From IMG/VR virus record IMGVR_UViG_3300014711_000003, positions 1 through 39,058 of that record: a stretch of 39,058 bases of DNA. One strand, written 5' to 3'. Numbering within the stretch: position 1 is the first letter of the stretch; each line of letters opens with the position of its first letter. Under the pieces are notes generated by a model. It was not told the DNA's origin. It made no database searches and was given only the letters and a program-made list of their open reading frames with translations. The translations under genes and the position numbers were made by a program. Positions 15,316 through 22,256 of the stretch are shown piece by piece. Source of the DNA: a virus.

Positions 15316-15948
15316 TTAGATGCTACGGCGACGACGCGCTGGAGCCTCTGCCTTCACTTCCACTTCAGGCGCTTCTTCACCTTCCATAGAAACCCATTCG
15401 ACAACTTCAAACACTGGCGTGTAGATCTTGCCGTAGGACTTGTGACTGTAGTGATCCTTTTTCAAACGAATCACTGGCACTGGCTTGGTCTGGTCTTTCT
15501 CGACCTGCTCGGCCAGAGCAACAGCCAAGGTCTGAACTGCACGCTTGCCGCCCACTGACGTGGTGGTAAATCGCGCTTCCATGCCCTTGTCTTCGCCTGA
15601 GATGCACTTGAGGGACATGCCCACTTGAGTTTCCCAACCCTTCTTGGCTTGAGGTGGTGCCTCATCCAACTCAGGCAAAGGATTGCTCACGCTTGTCATC
15701 TTCTCGCCCAGCACTTCACCGTCGCCCCAAGCGATGAAACCATGCACAAATGAGAAAGGATTGACGGCCCACACTGCGTCGTCTTCTACTTCGGTTTGAT
15801 CAGCGCCGAAGACCCAATGGCCAGTCTTGTCCATCTTGAGGATGACAACACCAGCTGGGCCTACGTCGGCTTGAATCGAACGCAAAGCAGTTGACAGGGT
15901 GGAAACTGCTGGCAAGCCAGCTTGAGAGAACGCTACTAGATTTGACAT
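15316..15948 (-). CDS. Replication-associated protein, possible ssDNA-binding (210 aa)
   Basis: Conserved phage-type protein with ILKMDKTGHWVFGADQ, WAVNPFSFVHGFIAWG, ISGEDKGMEARF, VGGKRAVQTLAVAL and KDHYSHKSYGKIYTP in order. The beta-rich body and acidic tail followed by a basic ARRRRSI end recall ssDNA-binding proteins, and it lies between the polymerase arm and a Cas4-like nuclease, where an SSB or annealing protein would be expected. The ssDNA role is inference from place and build. Start ATG 15948 is 9 nt after the nuclease stop. It could instead be a structural partner of the nuclease. Confidence 0.72.
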   Translation of the reverse strand: MSNLVAFSQAGLPAVSTLSTALRSIQADVGPAGVVILKMDKTGHWVFGADQTEVEDDAVWAVNPFSFVHGFIAWGDGEVLGEKMTSVSNPLPELDEAPPQAKKGWETQVGMSLKCISGEDKGMEARFTTTSVGGKRAVQTLAVALAEQVEKDQTKPVPVIRLKKDHYSHKSYGKIYTPVFEVVEWVSMEGEEAPEVEVKAEAPARRRRSI

Positions 15949-15957
15949 TTTTAGTCC

Positions 15958-17085
15958 TTACTGAAGTTTAGAAAGGGCAGCAGATAACTGTTTGCCCAGG
16001 AGCATCACTTCGGGGCGTGGATCATCCGCGCTTGCCAAAGTGTTACCTGAAGAAATGGCGACCACGAGGTCTTCTGGTAGGCCGATCTTGCGCTTCTTCA
16101 GCGCCTTCTCGGCCTTCGCAGGGGAGACGACAGAAGTCTCCATCACTTCAGATTCTGTGAGGCCGTATGCGAACAAGGCAACTTTCGCCTTCTCCTCATC
16201 CGACCATGATCTGATGGCACGCTTGGCCACCAATTTGTATTCAGGCAACTTAGCGCCAGACTCCAGCATCTGCAATGCAAGAGCGCGCAAGTCCTTGATC
16301 CATTCTTCAAGCATATCAGCGTTCTTGAGGTACGTGCTGATCTGCTGCGCAGGCAAGTTGTCAATCTGAACTTTAAGCGCACGGTCAACAGCGCCAGTCA
16401 TCTTGGGGCAGATGGGCTTGGCCGCACACCAACGGCAGTGATCACCTACGGCCAACTGCGCGTTAGGTTTTTCTGCTGCGTGAACCGCCTGCACCAACTC
16501 TTGCTCAAACCGCGCGATGCGTGCAGGTGTTGTCACCCAGCGACGCACTTGTGGGGGCTGCACAATCACCATCTCGATCTCTGTTGCGCCGTCAAAAGCC
16601 CACTGCGCTTCTTTCGTGCGCATGGCGGCTGCGGCGTAGAACATCAGCTGAGGGTTTTCTTCAACCTCAACCATAACGCCATCGCCAAACTTCCAGTCCA
16701 GTACAACGGCACGATCGCCAACGCGACCAATAAGATCAGTAGACCCAAAAACCCCAGGCAACAAGTCGCCAAACCCCACTCGGGTTTCGACTTCGTATTC
16801 CATGGTCTGATCGGGGTCGATTGCATCTAGCGCCTCCAGTGCTGGTTTGACTTTTTCGTCGATCAAGTCTTGCGTGAGGATTTGATCGTTATAGCGCGCG
16901 CCAATGAACTTTTCGGGCGCTTCACCGGAGGTCAAGATTTCCTCCATGGTGTTGTGCAAAAGTGTACCGCGATCTGCGTGTTCGCTTGAGGGCTTGGGCG
17001 GCATCTTTTGCACCAGTGCCACACTGCCTGGGCAGTTGATGACGCGCTTGGCTGTTGAGCCGCCTACGATGTTACTGTGCAGCAT
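15958..17085 (-). CDS. Cas4/RecB-like PD-(D/E)XK nuclease, DUF2800 type (375 aa)
   Basis: Probable DNA exonuclease for recombination or end processing. The nuclease core is visible: RGTLLH (H44), EYEVET (about E100), FGSTDLIG (D117), VLDWKFG (D130, K132) and Y150. One cysteine near the N-terminus (C18, in NCPGS) and three at C217, C220 and C226 (HCRWCAAKPIC) give the four-Cys iron-sulphur layout of Cas4 and AddB. It overlaps the preceding gene by 14 nt. No CRISPR array is present, so the link to Cas4 is by fold, not by function. Confidence 0.85.
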   Translation of the reverse strand: MLHSNIVGGSTAKRVINCPGSVALVQKMPPKPSSEHADRGTLLHNTMEEILTSGEAPEKFIGARYNDQILTQDLIDEKVKPALEALDAIDPDQTMEYEVETRVGFGDLLPGVFGSTDLIGRVGDRAVVLDWKFGDGVMVEVEENPQLMFYAAAAMRTKEAQWAFDGATEIEMVIVQPPQVRRWVTTPARIARFEQELVQAVHAAEKPNAQLAVGDHCRWCAAKPICPKMTGAVDRALKVQIDNLPAQQISTYLKNADMLEEWIKDLRALALQMLESGAKLPEYKLVAKRAIRSWSDEEKAKVALFAYGLTESEVMETSVVSPAKAEKALKKRKIGLPEDLVVAISSGNTLASADDPRPEVMLLGKQLSAALSKLQ

Positions 17086-17281
17086 TGCGTGCCTCCATCA
17101 TAAAGTCAGCCAATTGATAAGCGTTGGCCGCAACAACAAAGTCGTCGCAGTCTTCTAATTTGTGATTGGTGATGATGGCTTGCATAGCCTTGGCCGCAAA
17201 GTAGTCGCGCAGTGTCATGCCTTTATTACCTACAATTTTTTCACCATCGTCAACCGACCATGGAAATGCTGATTCGTTCAT
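17072..17281 (-). CDS. Small conserved phage protein (69 aa)
   Basis: First gene of the leftward replication unit. ATG 17281 follows AGGAGAA at 8-nt spacing. It contains GMTLRDYFAAKAMQAII, a sequence pattern common in short phage proteins of unknown function, and a helical end YQLADFMMEARNAAQ. Its leftward promoter is visible upstream at 17306-17334. Confidence 0.78.
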   Translation of the reverse strand: MNESAFPWSVDDGEKIVGNKGMTLRDYFAAKAMQAIITNHKLEDCDDFVVAANAYQLADFMMEARNAAQ

Positions 17282-17305
17282 TTGATTTTCTCCTATTGAG
17301 ATTCA

Positions 17306-17334
17306 AATGTAGCACAAAAATAATTGTTGTGCAA
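17306..17334 (-). promoter_or_regulatory. Leftward promoter for replication unit
   Basis: On the minus strand a -35 TTGCAC (plus 17334-17329) and a -10 TACATT (plus 17311-17306) are 17 nt apart, ahead of the gene starting at 17281. It faces away from the promoter at 17327-17354 and shares its bases with a dyad. Confidence 0.6.
17312..17332. promoter_or_regulatory. Operator-like dyad between divergent promoters
   Basis: GCACAA (17312-17317) and TTGTGC (17327-17332) form a perfect 6-bp inverted repeat with a 9-nt centre. It fills the leftward spacer and coincides with the rightward -35, so a protein bound here could control both arms. The regulator is not identified. Confidence 0.55.
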
Positions 17335-17354
17335 ATGTTTTTTACATGTATACT
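17327..17354 (+). promoter_or_regulatory. Rightward promoter for nuclease-helicase unit
   Basis: A -35 TTGTGC (17327-17332) and a -10 TATACT (17349-17354) are 16 nt apart. Transcription would start near 17361-17362, the first base of the VRR-NUC start codon. Confidence 0.6.
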
Positions 17355-17361
17355 TCACGGC

Positions 17362-17640
17362 ATGCGAGAAAAAGAAATTGAAACGTATTTTGATTGGGCG
17401 GTGCAGCGCATCGGCGGCAGGACTTGGAAGTTTACATCTCCAGGTCGCAAAGGTGTAGCAGACCGCATTGCGTGTTTACCCGATGGCCAGACATGGTTTG
17501 TCGAGTTGAAAACAAAAGGTGGCAGGCTGTCCGAACTACAAAAGTTGTTTGAGATGGACATGATGCTGTTGCGTCAGAACTACAAATGTATTTGGACTAA
17601 GGAACAAGTTGATGAGTGGATTAGAAGCGTTAGCGCTTAA
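17362..17640 (+). CDS. VRR-NUC domain nuclease (92 aa)
   Basis: Start at ATG 17362 (MREKEIETYFDWAV). The compact nuclease domain is complete: E5, then GVADRIA (D34), WFVELKTKGG (E48, K50) and LSELQ, the known VRR-NUC pattern. Such stand-alone phage nucleases act on branched or flap DNA; Holliday-junction activity has been reported for relatives. No ribosome site is seen, and the promoter -10 lies only 7 nt upstream, so the mRNA may be leaderless. It neighbours a SNF2 helicase, a common pairing. Confidence 0.9.
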   Translation: MREKEIETYFDWAVQRIGGRTWKFTSPGRKGVADRIACLPDGQTWFVELKTKGGRLSELQKLFEMDMMLLRQNYKCIWTKEQVDEWIRSVSA

Positions 17641-17878
17641 TTTGCGCAGCTTACATGACAGCGCAATGGCCAACGATGTCGTGCTTGCACGGGGCATGGC
17701 GCACGCTAAATTTGACTTAATTTGGAAGCGCAAAATAATGACGCGCCGCCAAGCATACGTGTGGCTTCAAGACGCCATGGACATGACAGAGGCGCAAGCG
17801 CACATGGAACACATGGATGCCGCGCAATGTAGGCAAGTGATTGAAATTGTAAACGAGGCTTTCCCATGCTTGCGCTAA
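17612..17878 (+). CDS. Small protein between nuclease and helicase (88 aa)
   Basis: Start at ATG 17612 (MSGLEALALNLRS) with AAGGA 8 nt upstream; it overlaps the nuclease gene by 29 nt and the helicase gene by 13 nt. Helical, with basic KFDLIWKRKIMTRRQAY and a C-terminal region rich in Met and His. No family recognised. The double overlap suggests co-expression with both enzymes. Confidence 0.72.
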   Translation: MSGLEALALNLRSLHDSAMANDVVLARGMAHAKFDLIWKRKIMTRRQAYVWLQDAMDMTEAQAHMEHMDAAQCRQVIEIVNEAFPCLR

Positions 17879-19191
17879 GACCTTACCAAGAGACAGCCGC
17901 TGATTTTCTCTACGAACATGACCGCGCCATGATCTTGGCGCCAGTGGGTGCGGGCAAGACCGCCATCACACTGACGGCCATGTGGGAGATGATCCGCGAC
18001 GGCCACGTCAAGCGCTGGCTGGTGCTGGCGCCCAAACGCGTCTGCACCGACGTGTGGCCAGTCGAGCGCCCCAAGTGGGCTGACCGCTTGAGCATGGCTG
18101 TGTGCGTTGGCACGCCTAAGCAGCGCTTGGATGCGCTCAAGAGCAACGCTCAGGTGGTCGTGACCAACTACGACAACTTGCAGTGGCTGGCCGAGCAAAA
18201 GCTGAACTTTGACGGCGTGGTGTTTGACGAGTTGACGCGTCTTAAGAATCCCAGCGGCACACGCTTCAAAGCGTTCCTCAAAGTGGTTGACTCTATGACG
18301 ACGCGCTGGGGTCTGACTGGCTCATTTACCAGCAACGGTTTGGAAGACGTCTTTGGCCAGTGCAAGATCGTTGACCAGAGCCTGCTTGGCCGTTCCAAAG
18401 GCGCGTTCATGCAGCAGTACTTCGTGCTGATCAATAAAGAATTCGGTGAGTGGGCGCCGCGTGTCGGGTCGTTGGCCCGCGTGATGGACGTGATACGGCC
18501 TGCCACATTTGTCTTGGAGGCGGGGGACTATAAGGACAAGTTGCCGCCTTTGCATACTGTCGAGTTGCAATGCACCATGGACATGAAGCCGTACAACACG
18601 ATGAAGAAAGACTTCGTGCTGGAGGGCATCACGGCGGTCAACGCGGCGGTCGTCACGGGCAAGTTGCAACAGCTGGCGTCTGGGTTTGTGTACGACACGA
18701 CGACCACGCCGTCTGACTCGCCTGGCAAGTTCAAAGTTGATCAGCGCCCGATCTGGTACAGCTTGCACAAGTTTGAACGCCTTGAAGAATTGTTAAACGA
18801 GAACCAGCATGCCAACACCATTGTCGCCTACACCTACCAAGAAGAACTTGCCGAACTCAAGCGCCGCTTTGGATACTTGCAGACCCTTGACGACGCCAAC
18901 GTCATTGAGCGATGGAACGCTGGAAAAGTCAGGCTACTGGCCGTCCATCCAAAGTCAGCCGGCCACGGACTCAACCTCCAGCACGGCGGCTGTCACATGG
19001 TGTTTCTGTCACTGCCGTGGAGTCTGGAGTTGTACGAACAGACCGTTGGCCGTCTGCACCGCAGCGGGCAAGCGCACGATGTGTGGGTCTATATCATGCT
19101 GACCGCCAAGACGGTTGATGAGAAAATCTGGGCCGCTTTGCATGACAAGCGCGCCATATCTGATATTGCTATGGAGGAACTTAGAACATGA
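17866..19191 (+). CDS. SNF2-type DNA helicase/translocase (441 aa)
   Basis: Superfamily 2 ATPase. Motifs in order: RPYQ (Q-like, 5-8), Walker A APVGAGKT (25-32), LVLAPK (Ia), VVFDELTRLKNP (DE at 121-122), LTGS (III), HPKSAGHGLNLQHG (V) and EQTVGRLHRSGQ (VI, R396 and R399). LKNP and RxHRxGQ are SNF2 hallmarks. The single-domain phage form lacks extra domains. Likely partner of the VRR-NUC upstream in replication or recombination, an inference from co-occurrence. The stop overlaps the glutaredoxin start (ATGA). Confidence 0.93.
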   Translation: MLALRPYQETAADFLYEHDRAMILAPVGAGKTAITLTAMWEMIRDGHVKRWLVLAPKRVCTDVWPVERPKWADRLSMAVCVGTPKQRLDALKSNAQVVVTNYDNLQWLAEQKLNFDGVVFDELTRLKNPSGTRFKAFLKVVDSMTTRWGLTGSFTSNGLEDVFGQCKIVDQSLLGRSKGAFMQQYFVLINKEFGEWAPRVGSLARVMDVIRPATFVLEAGDYKDKLPPLHTVELQCTMDMKPYNTMKKDFVLEGITAVNAAVVTGKLQQLASGFVYDTTTTPSDSPGKFKVDQRPIWYSLHKFERLEELLNENQHANTIVAYTYQEELAELKRRFGYLQTLDDANVIERWNAGKVRLLAVHPKSAGHGLNLQHGGCHMVFLSLPWSLELYEQTVGRLHRSGQAHDVWVYIMLTAKTVDEKIWAALHDKRAISDIAMEELRT

Positions 19192-19421
19192 ACATATTTG
19201 TCTACACCAAGTCGATGTGCCCCAACTGCACGTCGGCTAAGAAGCTGTTGCAGTCCAAGCGCTTGCCGTTCATCGAGTGCGACTTTGACGATCCGGCTGT
19301 GCGTATCCCTTTCCTGTTTGCGCATCCCGACGCCAAACAAATGCCGCAGATATTTTTTGATGATCAGCGCGTTGGAGGCCTGGCTGGCCTGCAAGCCGCG
19401 CTCAAACAACTGGAGTTATGA
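19188..19421 (+). CDS. Glutaredoxin (77 aa)
   Basis: Small thiol-disulphide protein with active site MCPNC (C11xxC14), the cis-proline region QMPQIFF and the glutathione-side VGG near residue 63. Length is normal for phage glutaredoxins. In T4-like phages such proteins feed ribonucleotide reductase; no reductase is present here, so it must serve host enzymes or another target. The next gene starts one base after its stop. Confidence 0.92.
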   Translation: MNIFVYTKSMCPNCTSAKKLLQSKRLPFIECDFDDPAVRIPFLFAHPDAKQMPQIFFDDQRVGGLAGLQAALKQLEL

Positions 19422-19583
19422 ATGAAACGCATTGACCAATGGAAAGCCAAACTCAAAGTGGCCAAAGCAGAGTTGCGCATACGCAACAGAGAAGCCAACG
19501 CCGCCACCCGCGCCTTGATGCACGTAGAGACGACGATCAAACAACTGGAGAAGAAAATTGACAACTACATGGCGAAGCCTTAA
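19422..19583 (+). CDS. Small coiled-coil protein (53 aa)
   Basis: ATG 19422 to TAA 19583. The product MKRIDQWKAKLKVAKAELRI continues as a Lys/Arg/Glu/Ala heptad-like helix ending IKQLEKKIDNYMAKP. A basic coiled coil is evident; function unknown. It overlaps the next gene by 26 nt. Confidence 0.65.
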   Translation: MKRIDQWKAKLKVAKAELRIRNREANAATRALMHVETTIKQLEKKIDNYMAKP

Positions 19584-19746
19584 CAGCCAACTCAGCAGGA
19601 TGAGCGAGGAAGAAGTCCTCAGACTGCTTAACGAAGAACGTGAGGGCGCCAAGCGCGTCACCATGCTAGAGCGCCTTCATCAGCGCTACAACACCCTGCG
19701 CGTTGCGCGGGAGAGACTTGAACTACTCAAAGGAGCAACACAATGA
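19558..19746 (+). CDS. Small helical protein, TTG start (62 aa)
   Basis: TTG at 19558 chosen as start because GGAG lies 7 nt upstream; the internal ATG at 19600 has its only G-rich bases too close. The product contains MSEEEVLRLLNEEREGA and ERLHQRYNTLRVARERLELL, a charged helical pair. Function unknown. The stop overlaps the next start. Confidence 0.65.
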   Translation: MTTTWRSLNSQLSRMSEEEVLRLLNEEREGAKRVTMLERLHQRYNTLRVARERLELLKGATQ

Positions 19747-19916
19747 TCAACTGGACACCACCCCAAGGCACTAAAATAACCTACCCTACCAAGAGTCTGA
19801 AAGACCCTGCGTTCACCTACCGCCGCGGCTCGGACGTGCAGGCGCGCTGGCGTGAGCATGGTTGGACGCCACCGTTTGAAAACACCCAGCCGGCAGAGAA
19901 GGCGCGCTGCCAATGA
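19743..19916 (+). CDS. Small protein, unknown function (57 aa)
   Basis: ATG 19743 (MINWTPPQGTKITYP) overlaps the upstream stop, and its stop overlaps the next ATG. Rich in Pro, Trp and Arg (YRRGSDVQARWREHGWTPP). No family recognised. Support is coupling at both ends and an uninterrupted frame. Confidence 0.65.
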   Translation: MINWTPPQGTKITYPTKSLKDPAFTYRRGSDVQARWREHGWTPPFENTQPAEKARCQ

Positions 19917-20104
19917 TGCACTCATTACAACTTGGCCGTGCCAATCCGTCGCACCAATTCAAGTTCTGCGCCAAGTGCCAGCAAGACAAGCCGCCAGAAG
20001 GCGGTATTGACATGGGCGCCAAGTGGCACTGCCAGAACTGCTGGAACAAACGTACAACGTCTAACAACCTCAAACAAAATCGTGCCACGCCCAAAGCCGC
20101 CTGA
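19913..20104 (+). CDS. Zinc-ribbon protein (63 aa)
   Basis: ATG 19913 overlaps the upstream stop; a second ATG follows at once. CAKC and HCQNCW, 21 residues apart, form a likely four-Cys zinc ribbon; FKFCAKCQQDKPPEGGID is typical of such small phage proteins. The basic tail could bind nucleic acid. Role unknown. Confidence 0.7.
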   Translation: MMHSLQLGRANPSHQFKFCAKCQQDKPPEGGIDMGAKWHCQNCWNKRTTSNNLKQNRATPKAA

Positions 20105-20264
20105 ACCCCTTGTGTCTCGCTACATCCGTCTGTCCGACTCTGAATGGAAAGCCTTCAAAGAGATGGGCGGCGCGGACTGGCTGCGCAGGATGATGAACAC
20201 ACGCCCGCGGCGGTACTACGAAGTCTTCGAGTACGGCCCGTCAAAAAAGGAATTGAATGACTAA
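20082..20264 (+). CDS. Small protein, probable GTG start (60 aa)
   Basis: GTG 20082 gives MPRPKPPEPLVSRYIRLSDS, followed by EWKAFKEMGGADWLRRMMN and a basic end. IRLSDSEWKAFKEMGG resembles the ribbon-helix-helix or related small DNA-binding pattern. No ribosome site is visible, so coupling to the upstream gene (23-nt overlap) is assumed. The longer frame back to 19932 runs out of phase through two genes. Confidence 0.55.
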   Translation: MPRPKPPEPLVSRYIRLSDSEWKAFKEMGGADWLRRMMNTRPRRYYEVFEYGPSKKELND

Positions 20265-20418
20265 CATGCCTGATTTCTCTACCTGGAGCCAAGCCAACTT
20301 GGCCAAGTTTGCGCAAGAGGCCTACGCCAAACTGTGTGAACAGGACGACCGCATACAGATGCTGCAATGCGATCTGAAGACCGCCATCGAAGCGTACCGA
20401 GCGCTAACTAAGGAATAA
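20257..20418 (+). CDS. Small helical protein (53 aa)
   Basis: ATG 20257 with AAGGA 6 nt upstream. The product MTNMPDFSTWSQANLAKFAQ continues as a helical, mildly acidic chain ending AIEAYRALTKE. Last gene of the rightward unit; it overlaps the end of the convergent endolysin gene by 15 nt. Function unknown. Confidence 0.7.
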   Translation: MTNMPDFSTWSQANLAKFAQEAYAKLCEQDDRIQMLQCDLKTAIEAYRALTKE

Positions 20419-20880
20419 GGCGCGCTCGTCTATGCGGCGGTTTTGCAATCCCTTGAGGACTTTGCCGCCCGCCATGCAATACTTCAGGAGTTCTTCGGCG
20501 GCGCCTTCTTTGTCGCCCCGAAGAACTTTCTGACGAAGCGTCGAACGCTGGAGTGTTCCCAGACCGACGTTAAAACTAAAAGACACAAGAGCGTCAAACA
20601 TCCCTTGTGTAAGAGGAGCAGGACAGAAGCGCTCCACTCCACGTTCAAACCGATCAAGGTCGCGTCTAAGAATCCCATCTACTTCTTCTTTGGTAAACGT
20701 CCGATTGTCTTCAGGATGAAGCGCGTAAGCGCCCCTTTCAGGTAATAGTATTTTGATTTGATCAGGATAAAGAACATGCCCGACTCCTATTGTCCACAGC
20801 TTTGCTGGGCACTGGTAAGGTTTAAATCGCACACCCTCATGGTGCTTGATCATCTCAATGGCTTTGGGGCTGACGTTCAT
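20404..20880 (-). CDS. Endolysin, GH24 lysozyme (158 aa)
   Basis: Cuts peptidoglycan at the end of infection. The T4/P22-type muramidase pattern is clear: E15 (KHHEG), C24 at E+9 and T30 at E+15 (WTIGVGH), that is E-8aa-C-5aa-T, the cysteine form of the E-D/C-T site. Later blocks FDALVSFSFNVG and LLKYCMAGGKVLKGLQNRR match GH24. No signal or SAR segment is present, so a holin must release it. The start overlaps the upstream stop (ATGA). Last gene of the leftward late unit. Confidence 0.92.
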   Translation of the reverse strand: MNVSPKAIEMIKHHEGVRFKPYQCPAKLWTIGVGHVLYPDQIKILLPERGAYALHPEDNRTFTKEEVDGILRRDLDRFERGVERFCPAPLTQGMFDALVSFSFNVGLGTLQRSTLRQKVLRGDKEGAAEELLKYCMAGGKVLKGLQNRRIDERALFLS

Positions 20881-21395
20881 GCTTTACCGAACGCGCGGCC
20901 ACCAAAGTGGAAAGTAATGATAGCAGCGAACATGATGCGCGTGTCTTCATCCCACAGCATGTTGGCCATCTCGGTAAACGGCGCGTTTGTGCGCCAGCCG
21001 TGGATAAAGATGCCAATGTCGATCAAAACCAGCAGCAAGAAAAATCCCAGCGTCAACACCGAGCGCGTTGCGGCGCGCAGGTCAGTCACCCACTTGGACG
21101 AGCCTTGGCCGATGGCGACGTCATGCGCGTAAAGGGCTTGCATCTCGGCTTGTTGCGCGCCAATAACCGCTTGGGCAGTCTGGGCTGTGGTCTGCATCTC
21201 AATCTGGTCGCTGTGAATTGCCTCAATGCGCTCTTGCGCTTCCAGGCCAGCGCGTTTGAGTTCTAATTCGCGGTCGATCTGCATACGCGCCAGCGCCAGT
21301 TCGTGTTTCTTGTCGTCGCGGTCTTTGAAAAACTCCAAAAACTTGGGCGTGCCCGACATGAGGAAAGATATGAGGGTTGACAGTAGGGTAAGCAT
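20877..21395 (-). CDS. Probable holin, 3-TM type (172 aa)
   Basis: Start at ATG 21395 (MLTLLSTLISFLMSG) with AGGA 5 nt upstream; a longer frame to 21491 overlaps another gene without a site. Hydrophobic stretches lie at the N-terminus, at LTLGFFLLLVLIDIGIF and at IMFAAIITFHFGG, separated by a charged helical middle. Such proteins next to endolysins are usually called holins with three spans. Placement directly before the endolysin supports membrane release of the lysozyme; activity is inferred. Confidence 0.72.
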   Translation of the reverse strand: MLTLLSTLISFLMSGTPKFLEFFKDRDDKKHELALARMQIDRELELKRAGLEAQERIEAIHSDQIEMQTTAQTAQAVIGAQQAEMQALYAHDVAIGQGSSKWVTDLRAATRSVLTLGFFLLLVLIDIGIFIHGWRTNAPFTEMANMLWDEDTRIMFAAIITFHFGGRAFGKA

Positions 21396-21544
21396 TACAG
21401 TCCTAACATTTTTAAAAACTTGTTGACGATCTTGTCGGACAGATCGTTGGGCAGGAAGCGCAGGAAACCGACGGCGTACCAAGCCACGCACATGCGCACG
21501 AAGACTTTAAGAAAGAGGTCAAACTGTTTCTGGTACTCATTCAC
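21395..21544 (-). CDS. Small membrane protein of lysis cassette, GTG start (49 aa)
   Basis: GTG 21544 overlaps the upstream TGA (GTGA), with AAGG 8 nt upstream. The TAA shares bases with the next ATG (TAATG). The peptide MNEYQKQFDLFLKVFVRM continues CVAWYAVGFLRFLP, one likely membrane span, and ends IVNKFLKMLGL. The tight coupling at both ends and hydrophobic make-up support a real gene. It may be a holin partner or antiholin, which is a guess. Confidence 0.75.
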   Translation of the reverse strand: MNEYQKQFDLFLKVFVRMCVAWYAVGFLRFLPNDLSDKIVNKFLKMLGL

Positions 21545-22038
21545 CGACCGCACCTTCCGTGAGCGCACAAGTCACGCAGCTCAGTTATAGCAAAAGCCAT
21601 GAACGTGAGCAAGGCGACGACTGCCAAGCCGCCAATCAGCCACGCCATTTGTTCGGCTTCGGCTTCCTTTTGTTTCTTTTCTTGCGCGCGCAAGGCGGCC
21701 ATCTCTTTGGCGTCGTCCCTGTCCATCTCGGCTTGTCTGGCTTTGATCTTGTTCCAGACGTCAATCTTGCCGGTCTGCATGAACAGCATCTTGAGTTCTT
21801 CTTCAAACGCCCGCGCTTGCTCAAGCGCCATCTCAATTTGAAGCGCGGCCCCCATGTTGGAGCCTTTTTTAGTTTTAGCCTGAATCAGCGCCTTGGTCGC
21901 AGTGGACTTAGCGTCGAACAGTTTGCCCAGCATGGGCGCAAGAGAACCAAGGTCATTGGCCACCTTGCTGGCCTTCTTGACCATCCCAATTGCGCTTTGT
22001 AACCCTTCAAGCGCTGCTATGGGATCGATTGGGATCAC
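21541..22038 (-). CDS. Coiled-coil protein with C-terminal membrane span (165 aa)
   Basis: GTG start at 22038 overlapping the upstream stop (GTGA). A small N-terminal helical region is followed by a long charged coiled coil (about 75-130, Lys/Glu/Ala/Gln-rich) and one membrane span LIGGLAVVALLTFMAFAI near residues 134-151, then a short tail with two Cys. It sits in the lysis cassette. It could be a spanin-like or ejection-related protein; no lipobox or typical spanin layout is evident. Confidence 0.75.
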   Translation of the reverse strand: MIPIDPIAALEGLQSAIGMVKKASKVANDLGSLAPMLGKLFDAKSTATKALIQAKTKKGSNMGAALQIEMALEQARAFEEELKMLFMQTGKIDVWNKIKARQAEMDRDDAKEMAALRAQEKKQKEAEAEQMAWLIGGLAVVALLTFMAFAITELRDLCAHGRCGR

Positions 22039-22256
22039 TTGTCTACCTTGCCGTCCAGTCGGTCAAAGATCTTGCCAAGCATGTCTTTGACGTCGCGCAT
22101 GTCAGCGCGGTAATCTTCGCGGGCCACGTACGTGTGCGGCATCGCCCGCACGTCCGTGTCCAGACGCTCAAGAGAACGGTAGATGTTGTTCAGCACCCAG
22201 CCACCGAGAAACCCCGCAAGACTGACCGCGATGTTGAATAAAACTTGGGTATCCAT
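22035..22256 (-). CDS. Small membrane-anchored protein (73 aa)
   Basis: ATG 22256 shares bases with the upstream stop (TAATG). An N-terminal membrane segment (LFNIAVSLAGFLGGWVL) is followed by a charged helical tail ending DMLGKIFDRLDGKVDK. This architecture recurs in phage late regions beside holin genes. Function unresolved; a lysis or membrane role is inferred from context. Confidence 0.75.
   Translation of the reverse strand: MDTQVLFNIAVSLAGFLGGWVLNNIYRSLERLDTDVRAMPHTYVAREDYRADMRDVKDMLGKIFDRLDGKVDK

Noticed and set aside
21396-21491. An N-terminal extension of the probable holin
   Set aside because: This stretch encodes the GTG-started 49-residue gene in another frame, and ATG 21395 has its own AGGA.
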